Position numbers and translations under genes: made by a program. DNA of 64,000 nt from an uncultured Bacteroidota bacterium (GTDB taxonomy: Bacteria > Bacteroidota > Bacteroidia > Chitinophagales > Chitinophagaceae), in contig CAIVEW010000061.1 of assembly GCA_903905065.1 (NCBI GenBank), positions 51,650 through 115,649 on the forward strand, given 5' to 3'. Shown here piece by piece: positions 8,798-17,427 of the stretch (within the stretch, counting starts at the first letter, position 1; every line of letters starts with the position of its first letter). Below the pieces are notes generated by a model. That model was not told where the DNA came from, made no database searches, and saw only the letters and a program-made list of their open reading frames with translations.

Positions 8798-10765
8798 ATG
8801 TGTGGTATATTATCGATAGTAAATACAAAAGGTAGCGCCAGATCGGAACAACTGATAGCGGCATGCAGTATCATAAGGCACCGCGGGCCTGATGATGAGG
8901 GCTTCCTCACCTGGTCGCCCGGTGATGCGCCCACTATTTGGGCCGGCGATGATACCGCAGTCTCCACACTTGACCACTGGAAATATAAAAAACTACCGCC
9001 GGATCAGCGCTTCAAAGTAGGCTTTGGCCATCGGCGCTTGTCCATCCTCGATCTTTCCCCCGCAGGGCACCAACCAATGATCTATGAAAAAGCGGGACTG
9101 GCAATTTCGTTCAATGGCGAGGTGTACAATTACTTAGAGATCAAAGAAGAACTTTTAAAGTCAGGCCATACCTTCGTCAGCACTTCCGATACCGAAGTGA
9201 TACTGCACGCGTGGGAAGAGTGGGGCGTGAAATGCCTGGACAAGTTCAATGGTATGTTTGCGTTCATTATCCTCGACTATCATAAAAAGGAATTTTATGC
9301 CGTACGAGACCGTTTCGGTGTCAAGCCGCTGTTCTACTATAAAGGCGGCGATAACCTCTACCTGGCTTCTGAAATAAAACAGATACGAACAGCGCCAGGC
9401 TACCAGTTAAAAATAAATGAGCCTATTGTTCGTCAGTATCTCGCTACCAGCGTGGTGGACCATACCCACGATACCTTCGACACAGAAATAAAACACCTGC
9501 CCTGCGGCCACTACCTGAAAATGAACCTGGATGGCGATGGTGCATATACTATCCATAAGTGGTATACTCTTGTTCCGAAAAAATGGACCGGCAGCTATGA
9601 GGAGGCCACCATACGGCTCAGGGAGCTGCTGATAGACGCGGTGAGCCTGCGTTTACGGTCAGATGTTACGGTAGGTTCCTGCCTATCCGGCGGCCTGGAC
9701 TCCTCCAGCATTGTTTGCATAGCGGCCGACTTGCTGAAGGCTAAAGGGGACTATGCGGGGCAGGAAACAGTGACCGCCTGCTATGACAATGCAAAGTATG
9801 ATGAGTGGAATTTTGCACAGGAAGTAATTAAGAAAACGAATGCACACTCCCATCGTACCTTTCCGTCCTTTAACCAACTGGTAGAAGAAGTAAACTCCTT
9901 TATCTGGCACCAGGACGACCCGACGGGCAGCACTTCGCAGTTTAGCCAATGGGCGGTCTTTAAGAAAACGAACGAAGCCGGGCTGAAAGTAATGGTAGAC
10001 GGCCAGGGCGCAGACGAACAACTTGCGGGATACGGCAGCAACGACGTTTCATTTTATAGTGGCCTGTTTAAGAAAGCACAACTCGTTGCAGTACTGGATG
10101 AAGCAAAGGCATACAAAAAAGAAACAGGAACGTGGCCGGTGGGCTTCATGCTTCATGCCATGCAACTGGCTACCGGCCGCGCTTTCACCGGCATGCTCCC
10201 CCACAAATTGAAATTAAAAGAAGTGCCATCTGTCAACTGGCTTACGAGTCCTGAGCCGGTAAGTATATACAAGTTCCCTGCGCCCACCCTGCAGGAAAAT
10301 CTATTGCGGCAGCTTTATGGCGAGCCACTGCCGGCATTGCTTCGCTACGAAGACCATAACTCTATGGCGTGGAGTGTGGAGTCGCGAACCCCATTTATGG
10401 ACTACAGGCTGCTTGAATTTACTTTCGGGCTCCCGGAACGATTCCTGTATAAGCGTGGTGTTCGGAAAGCCATTCTCAGAGACGCCATGCGCGACATACT
10501 TCCGCCTGCCATCTCAGCGAGAAGGGATAAAATGGGCTTTGTAACCCCCGAAGAAGTTTGGCTGAAAGGTGAAGGCAAACAATGGTTTTTAGATGCTGTG
10601 GACTACACCTGCAATGTGTTCAGAGCCATGTTCCATGTCGACTTACTAAAAAAAGAGATCAACGACATCATAGACAGTAAAAAGCCTTTCAATACGTTGC
10701 CCTGGCGCGTCGCATCGCTGGGCATCTGGCATAAAAATGTAACAGGGAATCACCGCCATTTATAA
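8798..10765 (+). CDS. asnB: Glutamine-hydrolysing asparagine synthase (AsnB-like)
   Basis: A 655-residue class II amidotransferase. The nucleophilic cysteine is C2 (MCGI), and the N-terminal glutaminase domain carries HRGPDDEG and the FNGEVYN stretch. The synthetase domain has the PP-loop SGGLDSS at residues 297-303. The length is normal for the long AsnB form common in surface-polysaccharide loci. There, such enzymes often amidate a sugar carboxylate rather than make free asparagine; the location here, at the end of a glycan operon, favours that role. The 3-prime end overlaps the opposing aldo-keto reductase gene by 16 bases. Confidence 0.88.
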   Translation: MCGILSIVNTKGSARSEQLIAACSIIRHRGPDDEGFLTWSPGDAPTIWAGDDTAVSTLDHWKYKKLPPDQRFKVGFGHRRLSILDLSPAGHQPMIYEKAGLAISFNGEVYNYLEIKEELLKSGHTFVSTSDTEVILHAWEEWGVKCLDKFNGMFAFIILDYHKKEFYAVRDRFGVKPLFYYKGGDNLYLASEIKQIRTAPGYQLKINEPIVRQYLATSVVDHTHDTFDTEIKHLPCGHYLKMNLDGDGAYTIHKWYTLVPKKWTGSYEEATIRLRELLIDAVSLRLRSDVTVGSCLSGGLDSSSIVCIAADLLKAKGDYAGQETVTACYDNAKYDEWNFAQEVIKKTNAHSHRTFPSFNQLVEEVNSFIWHQDDPTGSTSQFSQWAVFKKTNEAGLKVMVDGQGADEQLAGYGSNDVSFYSGLFKKAQLVAVLDEAKAYKKETGTWPVGFMLHAMQLATGRAFTGMLPHKLKLKEVPSVNWLTSPEPVSIYKFPAPTLQENLLRQLYGEPLPALLRYEDHNSMAWSVESRTPFMDYRLLEFTFGLPERFLYKRGVRKAILRDAMRDILPPAISARRDKMGFVTPEEVWLKGEGKQWFLDAVDYTCNVFRAMFHVDLLKKEINDIIDSKKPFNTLPWRVASLGIWHKNVTGNHRHL

Positions 10766-11733
10766 AAAACTTCGGGCACCGCTTCTGCTATGCTGCTGAT
10801 CACATCAGGGGGTAAGGGTCCCAATTTCATGGCCATAACTGCGTCTGTAGCCTGCTTCGTGTTTTTGATACCCGGTATGGTAAGGGTATTGTATGGATTA
10901 GATAGTTCGAAACGCAATGCACTCACGGCAATACCTCCGGGCATATCCTGCAGAAAGGATAGTTTTCTTACCGAGTCGGTTACCCATTCCACTTGTTCCT
11001 GGTTAAACCCGCTTCGTATGTCGTTATCTGCAAAAGCAATGCTGCCAGCCAGTGTGCGTGGGCTTATAAAGCCAGATGCCAGCGGCACACGGCAAATGAA
11101 GGTATACTTGTTTTTATTCAACGGATCGGCAAAAAAATTTTCATATCGCCTGTCTAATACATTGTAAACCGCTTCTATTACCGATCCAAAGCCATGATCG
11201 ATCACATTGGCTACTCCTTTTTGCGTTTTGCAGCTTACGCCATATGCCTGTATCTTGCCATCCGTGATCATTTTATCAAATGGCGCCCGGTCAAGCAACG
11301 AGAAATCATAGTCATCCGGAGGGTTGTGCAGCAACATTACACCCAGGCGGTCGGCACCCAATCGCCGGAGGCTTCCCTCGACACTGACAATGAAATTTTT
11401 TGCAGAAAAATCATCAGAGTCACCACTGTCCCCCAACACCATTCCATACTTCGTACATACCACCACATTTTCATTCGCCGCGCCCGGATACGATCTTAGC
11501 GCGGCTCCCAGTAATTCTTCCGACCGGCCAAATCCATAGGCTACCGCCGTATCAAAAAAAGTAATGCCATTATCCAGGGCATAATGTATGGCCCGTTCGG
11601 ACTCGGCAATATCAATAGTTCCATATCCCGACGGACGGCCATGAAGGTCGTAATCGCCGGCAAGCTGCCAGCAACCGAATCCAATTCGGTTTATCGCCTT
11701 GCCACAAAAATTCAATAGATTGGCGTCCATCAA
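10750..11733 (-). CDS. Aldo/keto reductase
   Basis: A 327-residue NAD(P)H-dependent oxidoreductase. The catalytic tetrad of the family can be placed at D61 and Y66 (FFDTAVAYGFGRSE), K95 (VCTKYG) and H136 (MLLHNPP). The length matches the Tas/YajO-like branch. It is translationally coupled to the dioxygenase gene upstream (ATGA overlap at 11730-11733). It converges on the asparagine synthase gene and overlaps its last 16 bases. A role in making a modified sugar or a small molecule used by the neighbouring glycan locus is plausible, but no substrate can be named. Confidence 0.85.
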   Translation of the reverse strand: MMDANLLNFCGKAINRIGFGCWQLAGDYDLHGRPSGYGTIDIAESERAIHYALDNGITFFDTAVAYGFGRSEELLGAALRSYPGAANENVVVCTKYGMVLGDSGDSDDFSAKNFIVSVEGSLRRLGADRLGVMLLHNPPDDYDFSLLDRAPFDKMITDGKIQAYGVSCKTQKGVANVIDHGFGSVIEAVYNVLDRRYENFFADPLNKNKYTFICRVPLASGFISPRTLAGSIAFADNDIRSGFNQEQVEWVTDSVRKLSFLQDMPGGIAVSALRFELSNPYNTLTIPGIKNTKQATDAVMAMKLGPLPPDVISSIAEAVPEVFYKWR

Positions 11734-12497
11734 ATAAAGTTGAAGCCTCCTTTAATAAGCGTTCTGGCTCCGTAAAATGAATTGCGGCCATGCAATAGCC
11801 TGTCATCCTGGAAGAAAGCGGCCTCACCGGGCTTCAGATATACTTCGGTCAACAGGCCACCACCTACGATCTTATTTTCAAGGAATTTGTGAAACTCCTC
11901 GCACATTTCTATCACTTCTTTACCATTGTCCGGCATCACTCGGAAATAATTCCAGTTCAATTTTATACCGCGGGCATCATTGTCAATGATTTTGCGTTTT
12001 TTACGTTGGTCATTCCCCTTCCCAAAATCAACTTCCAGAGTTTTCAACTGCTCATACAATACCGGTTCATATTTTTCCAGGATCTTGACCACATCTTCCG
12101 AATCAATGAACGTGGTCGCTCCACCCACTTCTGCATTTTCCATGCAGAAAAAGAAATTCACATCCAGGTCAAAATTTACATAAGCCGCATCGGTATGCAG
12201 TGGCTGCCGGGTATTTGCATGCCGAAAGGTGAAGTCATTATTTTTATCGTACCGCACATCTGTCCAGCGTTCCTGGGCTTTGGCGTTTCCGGTTTTTATG
12301 TCTTCGTCCACATTTATTATCTCCCCAAGCTTGTCAACCAATGCAGAGTAATAAGCCTTATAATCAGTGCCCTCGGGAATGCCCGTTAAATGAACTATCT
12401 TATTTTTAATTAAGGCTTCTTTAAGTTGTCCGGCAAAATCAGCAGAAGGAGAGTGGGTAACGACTTTGAGAAAAGCAGGATTTGTAAATAATTGCAT
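11730..12497 (-). CDS. TauD/TfdA-family Fe(II)/2-oxoglutarate dioxygenase
   Basis: A 255-residue dioxygenase. The iron-binding facial triad is visible as H101 and D103 (QPLHTDAAY) and the distal H236 (DRLLHGRNSF), with R245 positioned to bind 2-oxoglutarate. An upstream in-frame TTG at 12521 would add eight residues, but the ATG at 12497 gives a compact N-terminus and lies just after a candidate -7 box. It forms a two-gene unit with the aldo-keto reductase. Members of the family hydroxylate or desaturate small molecules, amino acids or lipid heads. The pair may supply an oxidised building block to the adjacent locus (inference). Confidence 0.82.
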   Translation of the reverse strand: MQLFTNPAFLKVVTHSPSADFAGQLKEALIKNKIVHLTGIPEGTDYKAYYSALVDKLGEIINVDEDIKTGNAKAQERWTDVRYDKNNDFTFRHANTRQPLHTDAAYVNFDLDVNFFFCMENAEVGGATTFIDSEDVVKILEKYEPVLYEQLKTLEVDFGKGNDQRKKRKIIDNDARGIKLNWNYFRVMPDNGKEVIEMCEEFHKFLENKIVGGGLLTEVYLKPGEAAFFQDDRLLHGRNSFYGARTLIKGGFNFI

Positions 12498-12518
12498 GCC
12501 AATCAGGTTTTGTTGATA

Positions 12519-12526
12519 CAAAGGTA
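12519..12526 (-). promoter_or_regulatory. Possible -7 box TACCTTTG for the dioxygenase-reductase unit
   Basis: Read on the minus strand, this TAnnTTTG match ends 21 bases before the ATG at 12497. No well-spaced TTTG is seen upstream, so confidence is limited to the -7 element. Its position would exclude the alternative TTG start at 12521, because that codon overlaps the box. Confidence 0.35.
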
Positions 12527-12597
12527 GTCATTTAAGCAACTTTCCATTTAAGTGCTCAGATGATTTTGGTCAGTTGATTCACGATTTACCGATGTAA

Positions 12598-13317
12598 TTA
12601 TAAGTAAAAACTGCTCTTCTTTTTTTTGTGCATCTTGTAGTGGATGGCCAGGTAAAAACTCGGTGTGATCACATTACCCGTAAGGCTGGACTGGTAATGG
12701 TAAAAGTTATTGTTCGGCGCTGCAACGCTTATGTTGTAGGTGTTCCGCTCGGAAAGCAGCAGTATATACTGAAAGTTGAGCCCCATAGTTATATACAAGT
12801 CTTTACCCGCCGACTCACCGTAATTGTACTCAACACCTATGTTCAATGCCGGGAACGCATTATTGACATTCTTAGTAGAGTCGATCGTTGCATGCATGGT
12901 CTCTCCCTGGCTGCCCGCAACCGTTATCCCTTCATTTATCAGGTACGAGAACCCCACCCCGCCATAAATAAAGACCTCGCTCTTGGGAAAGGTGAGGATA
13001 TAATTTTCATTGAGCATTACATTGATGTAATCAAAATTGAGCGCGGCCACATTCTCCCCGAATTGTTTAATAGGCAGGCGGGTTCTTCCAAAGGAAACAT
13101 TGAGTATCGGAAAGAACTGCGTTTCAGCGGGCTTGTATGCAACACCGACCTTAACACCAAAGCTCACCTGGCCATATAGCAGCCGTGTATTGTTACTGTT
13201 CAGCAACTCCGGATAACTCAAGTCAAGCCCGGACGACAACTCAATTTGTGCGCAGCAATCAGTTGCAAAAAACAGCGCACACACAACAATGGCTATCTGC
13301 CGAAAATATCTTCCCAT
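12598..13317 (-). CDS. Outer-membrane beta-barrel protein (putative)
   Basis: A 239-residue exported protein. Residues 1-23 form a signal peptide (basic start, hydrophobic core, CCAQ cleavage region). The rest consists of alternating short hydrophobic and polar strands with many aromatic residues, such as VFIYGGVGFSYLINEG and FYLAIHYKMH, the pattern of the small OmpW/OMP_b-brl barrels common in Bacteroidota. It lies 38 bases after the end of the ABC permease gene on the same strand and could be a late member of that transcript. No specific function can be assigned. Confidence 0.62.
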   Translation of the reverse strand: MGRYFRQIAIVVCALFFATDCCAQIELSSGLDLSYPELLNSNNTRLLYGQVSFGVKVGVAYKPAETQFFPILNVSFGRTRLPIKQFGENVAALNFDYINVMLNENYILTFPKSEVFIYGGVGFSYLINEGITVAGSQGETMHATIDSTKNVNNAFPALNIGVEYNYGESAGKDLYITMGLNFQYILLLSERNTYNISVAAPNNNFYHYQSSLTGNVITPSFYLAIHYKMHKKKKSSFYL

Positions 13318-13355
13318 TTTGCCTTAACTAACGTTTTTGCCTCTTTTTTGTTGCA

Positions 13356-14675
13356 CTATTCTTTATACATAAACCATTTGGCCAATTCCTTGTAGCTGGC
13401 CTTCTTGCCATACATCAGTATGCCCACACGGTATATTCTCGCTGCTACCCAAGTGGTAAACAAAAAGCCCAGCACCATCAGCACCATAGACACCGCAAGC
13501 TGCCACACCGGCACACCAAAGGGTATCCTTATCATCATGGCGATGGGTGATGTGAACGGGATCATCGATAACCAGATCGAAAGCGAGCTATCCGGGTTGT
13601 TGATAATAAAGCTCTGTGCCAGCGCGAAGGTGAATATTAGCGGCAGCGTGATTGGTAGCATAAACTGTTGTGTCTCTGTCTCATTATCTACTGCGGAGCC
13701 TACCGCCGCAAAAATGGCGCTATACAGCAAATAGCCAAACAGGAAGTAGAAAAGGAAACAGCCCAATGTATACGCGATCGGGATACCCGCAATCGCCTGC
13801 ATCACACCGGAGGTTTCATTTGCCGGCACTTGCTGCGTTGCTACCGAAACATTTCCGCCCACATGCTGCATCTGTGCCATTTGCTCCTGCTTATTGTGCA
13901 TGCTATTTTTCATCAAGGCGGTCCCTCCGGCCATAGAGAGGCCGATGGAGATAGCGATCCATAATACGAACTGGGTAAGCCCTACCATGCCTACGCCTAT
14001 TATCTTCCCCAGCATCAGTTGGAATGGCTTCACAGAAGAAATGATCACTTCCACTATGCGGCTCACTTTCTCCTCTATCACACCGCGCATTACCTGCGTC
14101 CCATAGATAAACAAAGACAAATAAATAAGAAAAGCGCACAAAATACCAAGCCCCATAGCCACCCCGGCATTAGCGTCTTTCACACCCTTTTCTGTCACCT
14201 GCATGGATGCCACACTTATTGATTTTTGCGCTTTGGCAAGTGTCACGCTGTCTATACCTGCTTCAGCTAGTCGTTGCGCGCGTATTATCTCGGTCAGTTC
14301 ATCTTCTATCTTGCCGCTGGTCATTGGGCCGGCTTTCTTCTCGCCCAGTAACTGCACACCTTCCATCGACGCGGGTATATACAGCAGGTAGTCGTAGCCG
14401 TCTTTAATAAAGCTGCTCTTGGCTGTAGCTAGGTCCTTCGCGGCTGTATAGGTAACGGAGTTGTCATTCTTCAGCCTGGCGAAAAAACGCCCGCTTTCGT
14501 CAGCCACTTCTATCTTTTTCTTATCCCCAAAGTCGTTTTGTTTTACCGCTATATAGGCGATAAGGGATATCATCCCTATAAACAGCACCGGCACAAGAAT
14601 GGTCATTACGATGAACGACTTTTTCTTTACCCTGGAAAAATACTCTCTCTGTATGATCAGTAATATCTTGTTCAT
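13356..14675 (-). CDS. ABC transporter permease, NatB/ABC2 type
   Basis: A 439-residue inner-membrane protein. A single N-terminal helix (about residues 20-45) is followed by a 130-residue extracytoplasmic domain. A cluster of about five further helices from residue 170 to the end then includes LYLSLFIYGTQVMRG and VEEKVSRIVEVIISS, the hallmark region of ABC-2 type permeases such as NatB. It starts 12 bases after the ATPase gene and forms a two-gene exporter with it. NatAB pumps Na+ in Bacillus, but most Bacteroidota homologues have unknown substrates. Confidence 0.85.
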   Translation of the reverse strand: MNKILLIIQREYFSRVKKKSFIVMTILVPVLFIGMISLIAYIAVKQNDFGDKKKIEVADESGRFFARLKNDNSVTYTAAKDLATAKSSFIKDGYDYLLYIPASMEGVQLLGEKKAGPMTSGKIEDELTEIIRAQRLAEAGIDSVTLAKAQKSISVASMQVTEKGVKDANAGVAMGLGILCAFLIYLSLFIYGTQVMRGVIEEKVSRIVEVIISSVKPFQLMLGKIIGVGMVGLTQFVLWIAISIGLSMAGGTALMKNSMHNKQEQMAQMQHVGGNVSVATQQVPANETSGVMQAIAGIPIAYTLGCFLFYFLFGYLLYSAIFAAVGSAVDNETETQQFMLPITLPLIFTFALAQSFIINNPDSSLSIWLSMIPFTSPIAMMIRIPFGVPVWQLAVSMVLMVLGFLFTTWVAARIYRVGILMYGKKASYKELAKWFMYKE

Positions 14676-14687
14676 TACTAAATGGTT

Positions 14688-15596
14688 TTAGGCGTTTGAA
14701 CTTCCCACTTTTTGAATGAATATTTCATTCATCGTAGGTATCACTTCTTCCAGCTTATTGATCGCGGCCAGTGGCAGCATGTAGTGCAGCAAATCATTTA
14801 CCTTGCTGCCCTCATTTATTTTCAGCTTTACCTGCCGGTAGCCATCATGGCCGGTCTCCTGCAATATCGCAAAGGGAGCGCTTCCGTTCATGGGTATTTT
14901 ATCGCCCTCATACTCCAGCACATAAGTGCCGTTTCGGTACGAATTCCTGATCGTCTTCACCTTACCATCCAGTATCTTGTGCGATAGGTTCAGCAGCGCT
15001 ATGGAATCGCACAGTTCTTCCACGCTCTCCATGCGGTGAGTGGAAAAGATCACTGTGGCGCCTTTCTTATTCAGTTCCAGTATTTCGTTTTTGATCACTT
15101 CTGCATTTACCGGGTCAAAGCCAGTAAAAGGTTCGTCGAGGATCAGCAGCTCCGGCTCATGGATGACTGTCGCTACAAACTGTGCCTTCTGCTGCATTCC
15201 CTTCGAGAGCTCTTCTATCTTCTTATTCCACCAGCTTTGTATCTGCAGTTTTTCAAACCAGTATTTTGCACGCTTCAGGGCCTCCGGCCGGCTCAGGCCT
15301 TTCAGTCTTGCGAGATAGAGGATTTGCTCACCGATCTCCATCTTCTTATACAGCCCACGCTCCTCTGGCAGGTAGCCAATGCGGTCCACGTGAACCTGGT
15401 TTAGCGGTTCGCCGTTAAACAGTATTTCGCCTGAATCTGGTGCCGTGATCTGGTTGATGATGCGTATCAGCGATGTTTTGCCAGCGCCGTTCGGACCGAG
15501 CAGGCCAAAGACAGTTCCCTTTTCTATTTCCATACTTACATCATCCAGTGCGCGGTGTGCCGCATACTGTTTTACGATGTGGCGGATGCTTATCAT
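14688..15596 (-). CDS. ABC transporter ATP-binding protein, NatA type
   Basis: A 302-residue cytoplasmic ATPase. It has Walker A GPNGAGKT at 34-41, a signature motif LSKGMQQK at 130-137 (SKGMQ in place of SGGQ, as often seen in this subfamily), and Walker B LLILDEP at 150-156. A histidine switch follows in FSTHRMES. The last 80 residues are the C-terminal extension typical of NatA/CcmA-like proteins. It is the first gene of the exporter unit and is followed by the permease. Confidence 0.88.
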   Translation of the reverse strand: MISIRHIVKQYAAHRALDDVSMEIEKGTVFGLLGPNGAGKTSLIRIINQITAPDSGEILFNGEPLNQVHVDRIGYLPEERGLYKKMEIGEQILYLARLKGLSRPEALKRAKYWFEKLQIQSWWNKKIEELSKGMQQKAQFVATVIHEPELLILDEPFTGFDPVNAEVIKNEILELNKKGATVIFSTHRMESVEELCDSIALLNLSHKILDGKVKTIRNSYRNGTYVLEYEGDKIPMNGSAPFAILQETGHDGYRQVKLKINEGSKVNDLLHYMLPLAAINKLEEVIPTMNEIFIQKVGSSNA

Positions 15597-15681
15597 GTAT
15601 TTCAGATTATAGTGTAAAATAAGGAATTTTTGATGAGGGATGTATATTATGCAAATGGTAAAACTCCAAGCGAGGTCGCCA

Positions 15682-16941
15682 TCACCTCAATTTATCGAAG
15701 TGATAAACCTTGATCTTGTTCCCCTTTATTGCAACAAAATTTCTGCACAAATTCATATACTTGCAATAATTTTCTTTTTTTCGATCGGTGGTATTAGCTG
15801 CAAACATATTAATCTCATAAAAAAGAACAATATCGGAATATTGCTTTCGATGCTCCTCGTCAGGATAAGCGGCCGGCATGGTATGGTACACAATATTATC
15901 CACGCTGTCAGTACTGTCTTTAAATGAATAAAGACGTACAGACAGTATCGTATCGATCAAATGAATGGCTCCGGTATCGCATGAATAAATTCCAATAAAA
16001 TTTTGGGGATGATCGTATTTTATTTCAACGTCATCCGGATGCACTTTGGCAACTATACTATCGTATTTATAAGTTGTGTAAAAAGGATAAGAGCCATGTT
16101 GAGCGATATTTTTGGGCGAAGCCAGGAAAAGCAGTTTTCCATTATGGTTGAAACTATAATACTCATTCCAATCTTTTGCCATAAATGTCTTCCTCTTCCC
16201 ATAACAAACATTATACCTCCCTGGTTTTTCTGAAGGTTCATATTCTTTATAAAATTGTTTCTCGGGAAGCTGAATTTCAGCGAATTCGATAAGGCAACGG
16301 GCGCCTTGAACAGTACCAGAGAATACAAATGATGAATCAATACGGCTGATAGAGAAATTATTATATGACATTCCGCATTTACTGGTCTTCCCATTTTTTT
16401 TATCATAAAAATAAATTTGCCTGCCATTAAATGCATGAAATATTGGCCTGTCATAAACCAGATAATCATCGTCCTCATAGACCACAGATAAAATCCTCTC
16501 GCTTATTTCCCGCCACTCAAAAAGCTCGTCTCGTGAAATAGACTCCATTTTACCAACTTTAAAATACAACTTCCAATCTTTATTATTAAGAAAATATATC
16601 CGGTCCCCTTTTTCCTCAAGTCCAAATAGCGTATCGTGCACAAGTACTATTTTCGTTAGTTTCAAACTGGGATCGGTGGTATATCCAGCGAGTATATTAG
16701 TCCCGGTGTCAATGGAGTAAAGCCTGTGATTAGCGGCTAGCAAAATAAACTTGCCATCACAAACAACAATGCACTGTATGGTGGTGTTCAGTTTATAATT
16801 AAAGTGCTCTTTTACGAAATGGATTGGGGTATCTGTTTTATGAATGCTTTGCCCACTTGTGATTTGTCCTTTTCCGGAATGTCCGGAAGTACAGCCCGCC
16901 AATATAAGCGCAATAAAATACACTAATAGTCTTCGCGCCAT
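15682..16941 (-). CDS. Lipoprotein of unknown function
   Basis: A 419-residue protein with a clear lipoprotein signal: hydrophobic residues 5-16 end in the lipobox LAGC, giving C17 as the acylated residue. The mature part contains recurring short blocks of the form hydrophobic-strand, turn, YFL/FLA (for example DRIYFLNN, GKLLFLAS, RQIYFYDK), compatible with a beta-propeller. No catalytic motif was recognised. The gene stands alone, divergent from the small regulator gene at 17066, with a 13-base palindrome just upstream of its start. Confidence 0.65.
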   Translation of the reverse strand: MARRLLVYFIALILAGCTSGHSGKGQITSGQSIHKTDTPIHFVKEHFNYKLNTTIQCIVVCDGKFILLAANHRLYSIDTGTNILAGYTTDPSLKLTKIVLVHDTLFGLEEKGDRIYFLNNKDWKLYFKVGKMESISRDELFEWREISERILSVVYEDDDYLVYDRPIFHAFNGRQIYFYDKKNGKTSKCGMSYNNFSISRIDSSFVFSGTVQGARCLIEFAEIQLPEKQFYKEYEPSEKPGRYNVCYGKRKTFMAKDWNEYYSFNHNGKLLFLASPKNIAQHGSYPFYTTYKYDSIVAKVHPDDVEIKYDHPQNFIGIYSCDTGAIHLIDTILSVRLYSFKDSTDSVDNIVYHTMPAAYPDEEHRKQYSDIVLFYEINMFAANTTDRKKENYCKYMNLCRNFVAIKGNKIKVYHFDKLR

Positions 16942-16948
16942 TTTTCAC

Positions 16949-16961
16949 CTTTCAATGAAAG
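16949..16961. promoter_or_regulatory. Short palindrome, possible operator
   Basis: CTTTCA-A-TGAAAG is an inverted repeat with 6-base arms. It lies 8 bases upstream of the lipoprotein start and in the shared upstream region of the divergent XRE-family regulator, whose relatives bind such short palindromes. The link to the regulator is inference. Confidence 0.25.
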
Positions 16962-17049
16962 TAATGATAAACTCCTAAAAATAATGATCTTACAACCTTG
17001 GATTTTATTTGCAAATACCTATAGTTTCACTCTAGGGCTACTTTTCACC

Positions 17050-17057
17050 TATTTTTG
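17050..17057 (+). promoter_or_regulatory. Possible -7 box TATTTTTG for the small regulator gene
   Basis: The box matches TAnnTTTG and ends 8 bases before the ATG at 17066. A near-match TTTC lies at 17025-17028 with a 21-base spacer. If used, the mRNA would have a very short leader or none. Confidence 0.38.
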
Positions 17058-17065
17058 TTTGGATT

Positions 17066-17371
17066 ATGAAAACGAAAAAAAATAATGTTCTTACACTCGA
17101 GCAGTTTAAGAACAAACATTACGGAAAACCAGGTACCGAAAAACGCGATGAGTTAGAAGCCGGTTATGAACATTTTAAGATCGGCGCCCTGATCCATGAA
17201 GCCACGCTTGCAAAGGGGTTGACTCAAACCGAACTTGCCGAAAAGGTAGGCACAACAAAATCCTATATTTCAAAAATCGAGAACAACATCAAAGAGGTTA
17301 GGATCTCCACATTGCAAAAGATCATTGAAACGGGATTAGGCGGGCATCTGCAACTCTCCATCACATTGTAA
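17066..17371 (+). CDS. XRE-family helix-turn-helix protein, HigA antitoxin-like
   Basis: A 101-residue DNA-binding protein. A helix-turn-helix of the HTH_3 class occupies about residues 40-95, with TQTELAEKVGTTKSYISKIE as the recognition region. The N-terminal helix plus HTH layout and size match HigA-type antitoxins whose toxin gene normally lies just upstream. Here the 124 bases upstream hold no toxin reading frame, only a candidate promoter. It may therefore be an orphan antitoxin or a plain regulator. A strong hairpin follows the stop codon. Confidence 0.8.
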   Translation: MKTKKNNVLTLEQFKNKHYGKPGTEKRDELEAGYEHFKIGALIHEATLAKGLTQTELAEKVGTTKSYISKIENNIKEVRISTLQKIIETGLGGHLQLSITL

Positions 17372-17373
17372 GA

Positions 17374-17411
17374 AGAAGAAAGGGCCGGTTTTTCAACCAG
17401 CCCTTTCTTCT
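17374..17411. terminator. Bidirectional hairpin terminator between convergent genes
   Basis: Two 17-base arms (17374-17390 and 17395-17411) pair with one mismatch around a 4-base loop. The arms begin in AGAAGAAAGGGC and end in the complementary GCCCTTTCTTCT. The hairpin sits between the small regulator gene and the 3-prime end of the giant repeat gene, so it probably ends transcription from both sides, although neither strand has a long T run after it. Confidence 0.75.
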
Positions 17412-17427
17412 ATCATTTCAATTTCTC

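Noticed and set aside
11889..12389. A 166-codon plus-strand frame
   Set aside because: It is antisense to the TauD-type dioxygenase, whose iron-binding residues are intact.
15640..15927. A 95-codon plus-strand frame at the end of the lipoprotein gene
   Set aside because: It is almost entirely antisense to the C-terminal coding region of the lipoprotein and shows no features of its own.
16942..17065. A toxin partner for the HigA-like regulator
   Set aside because: All frames in this 124-base gap are closed or too short for a RelE or HigB protein.
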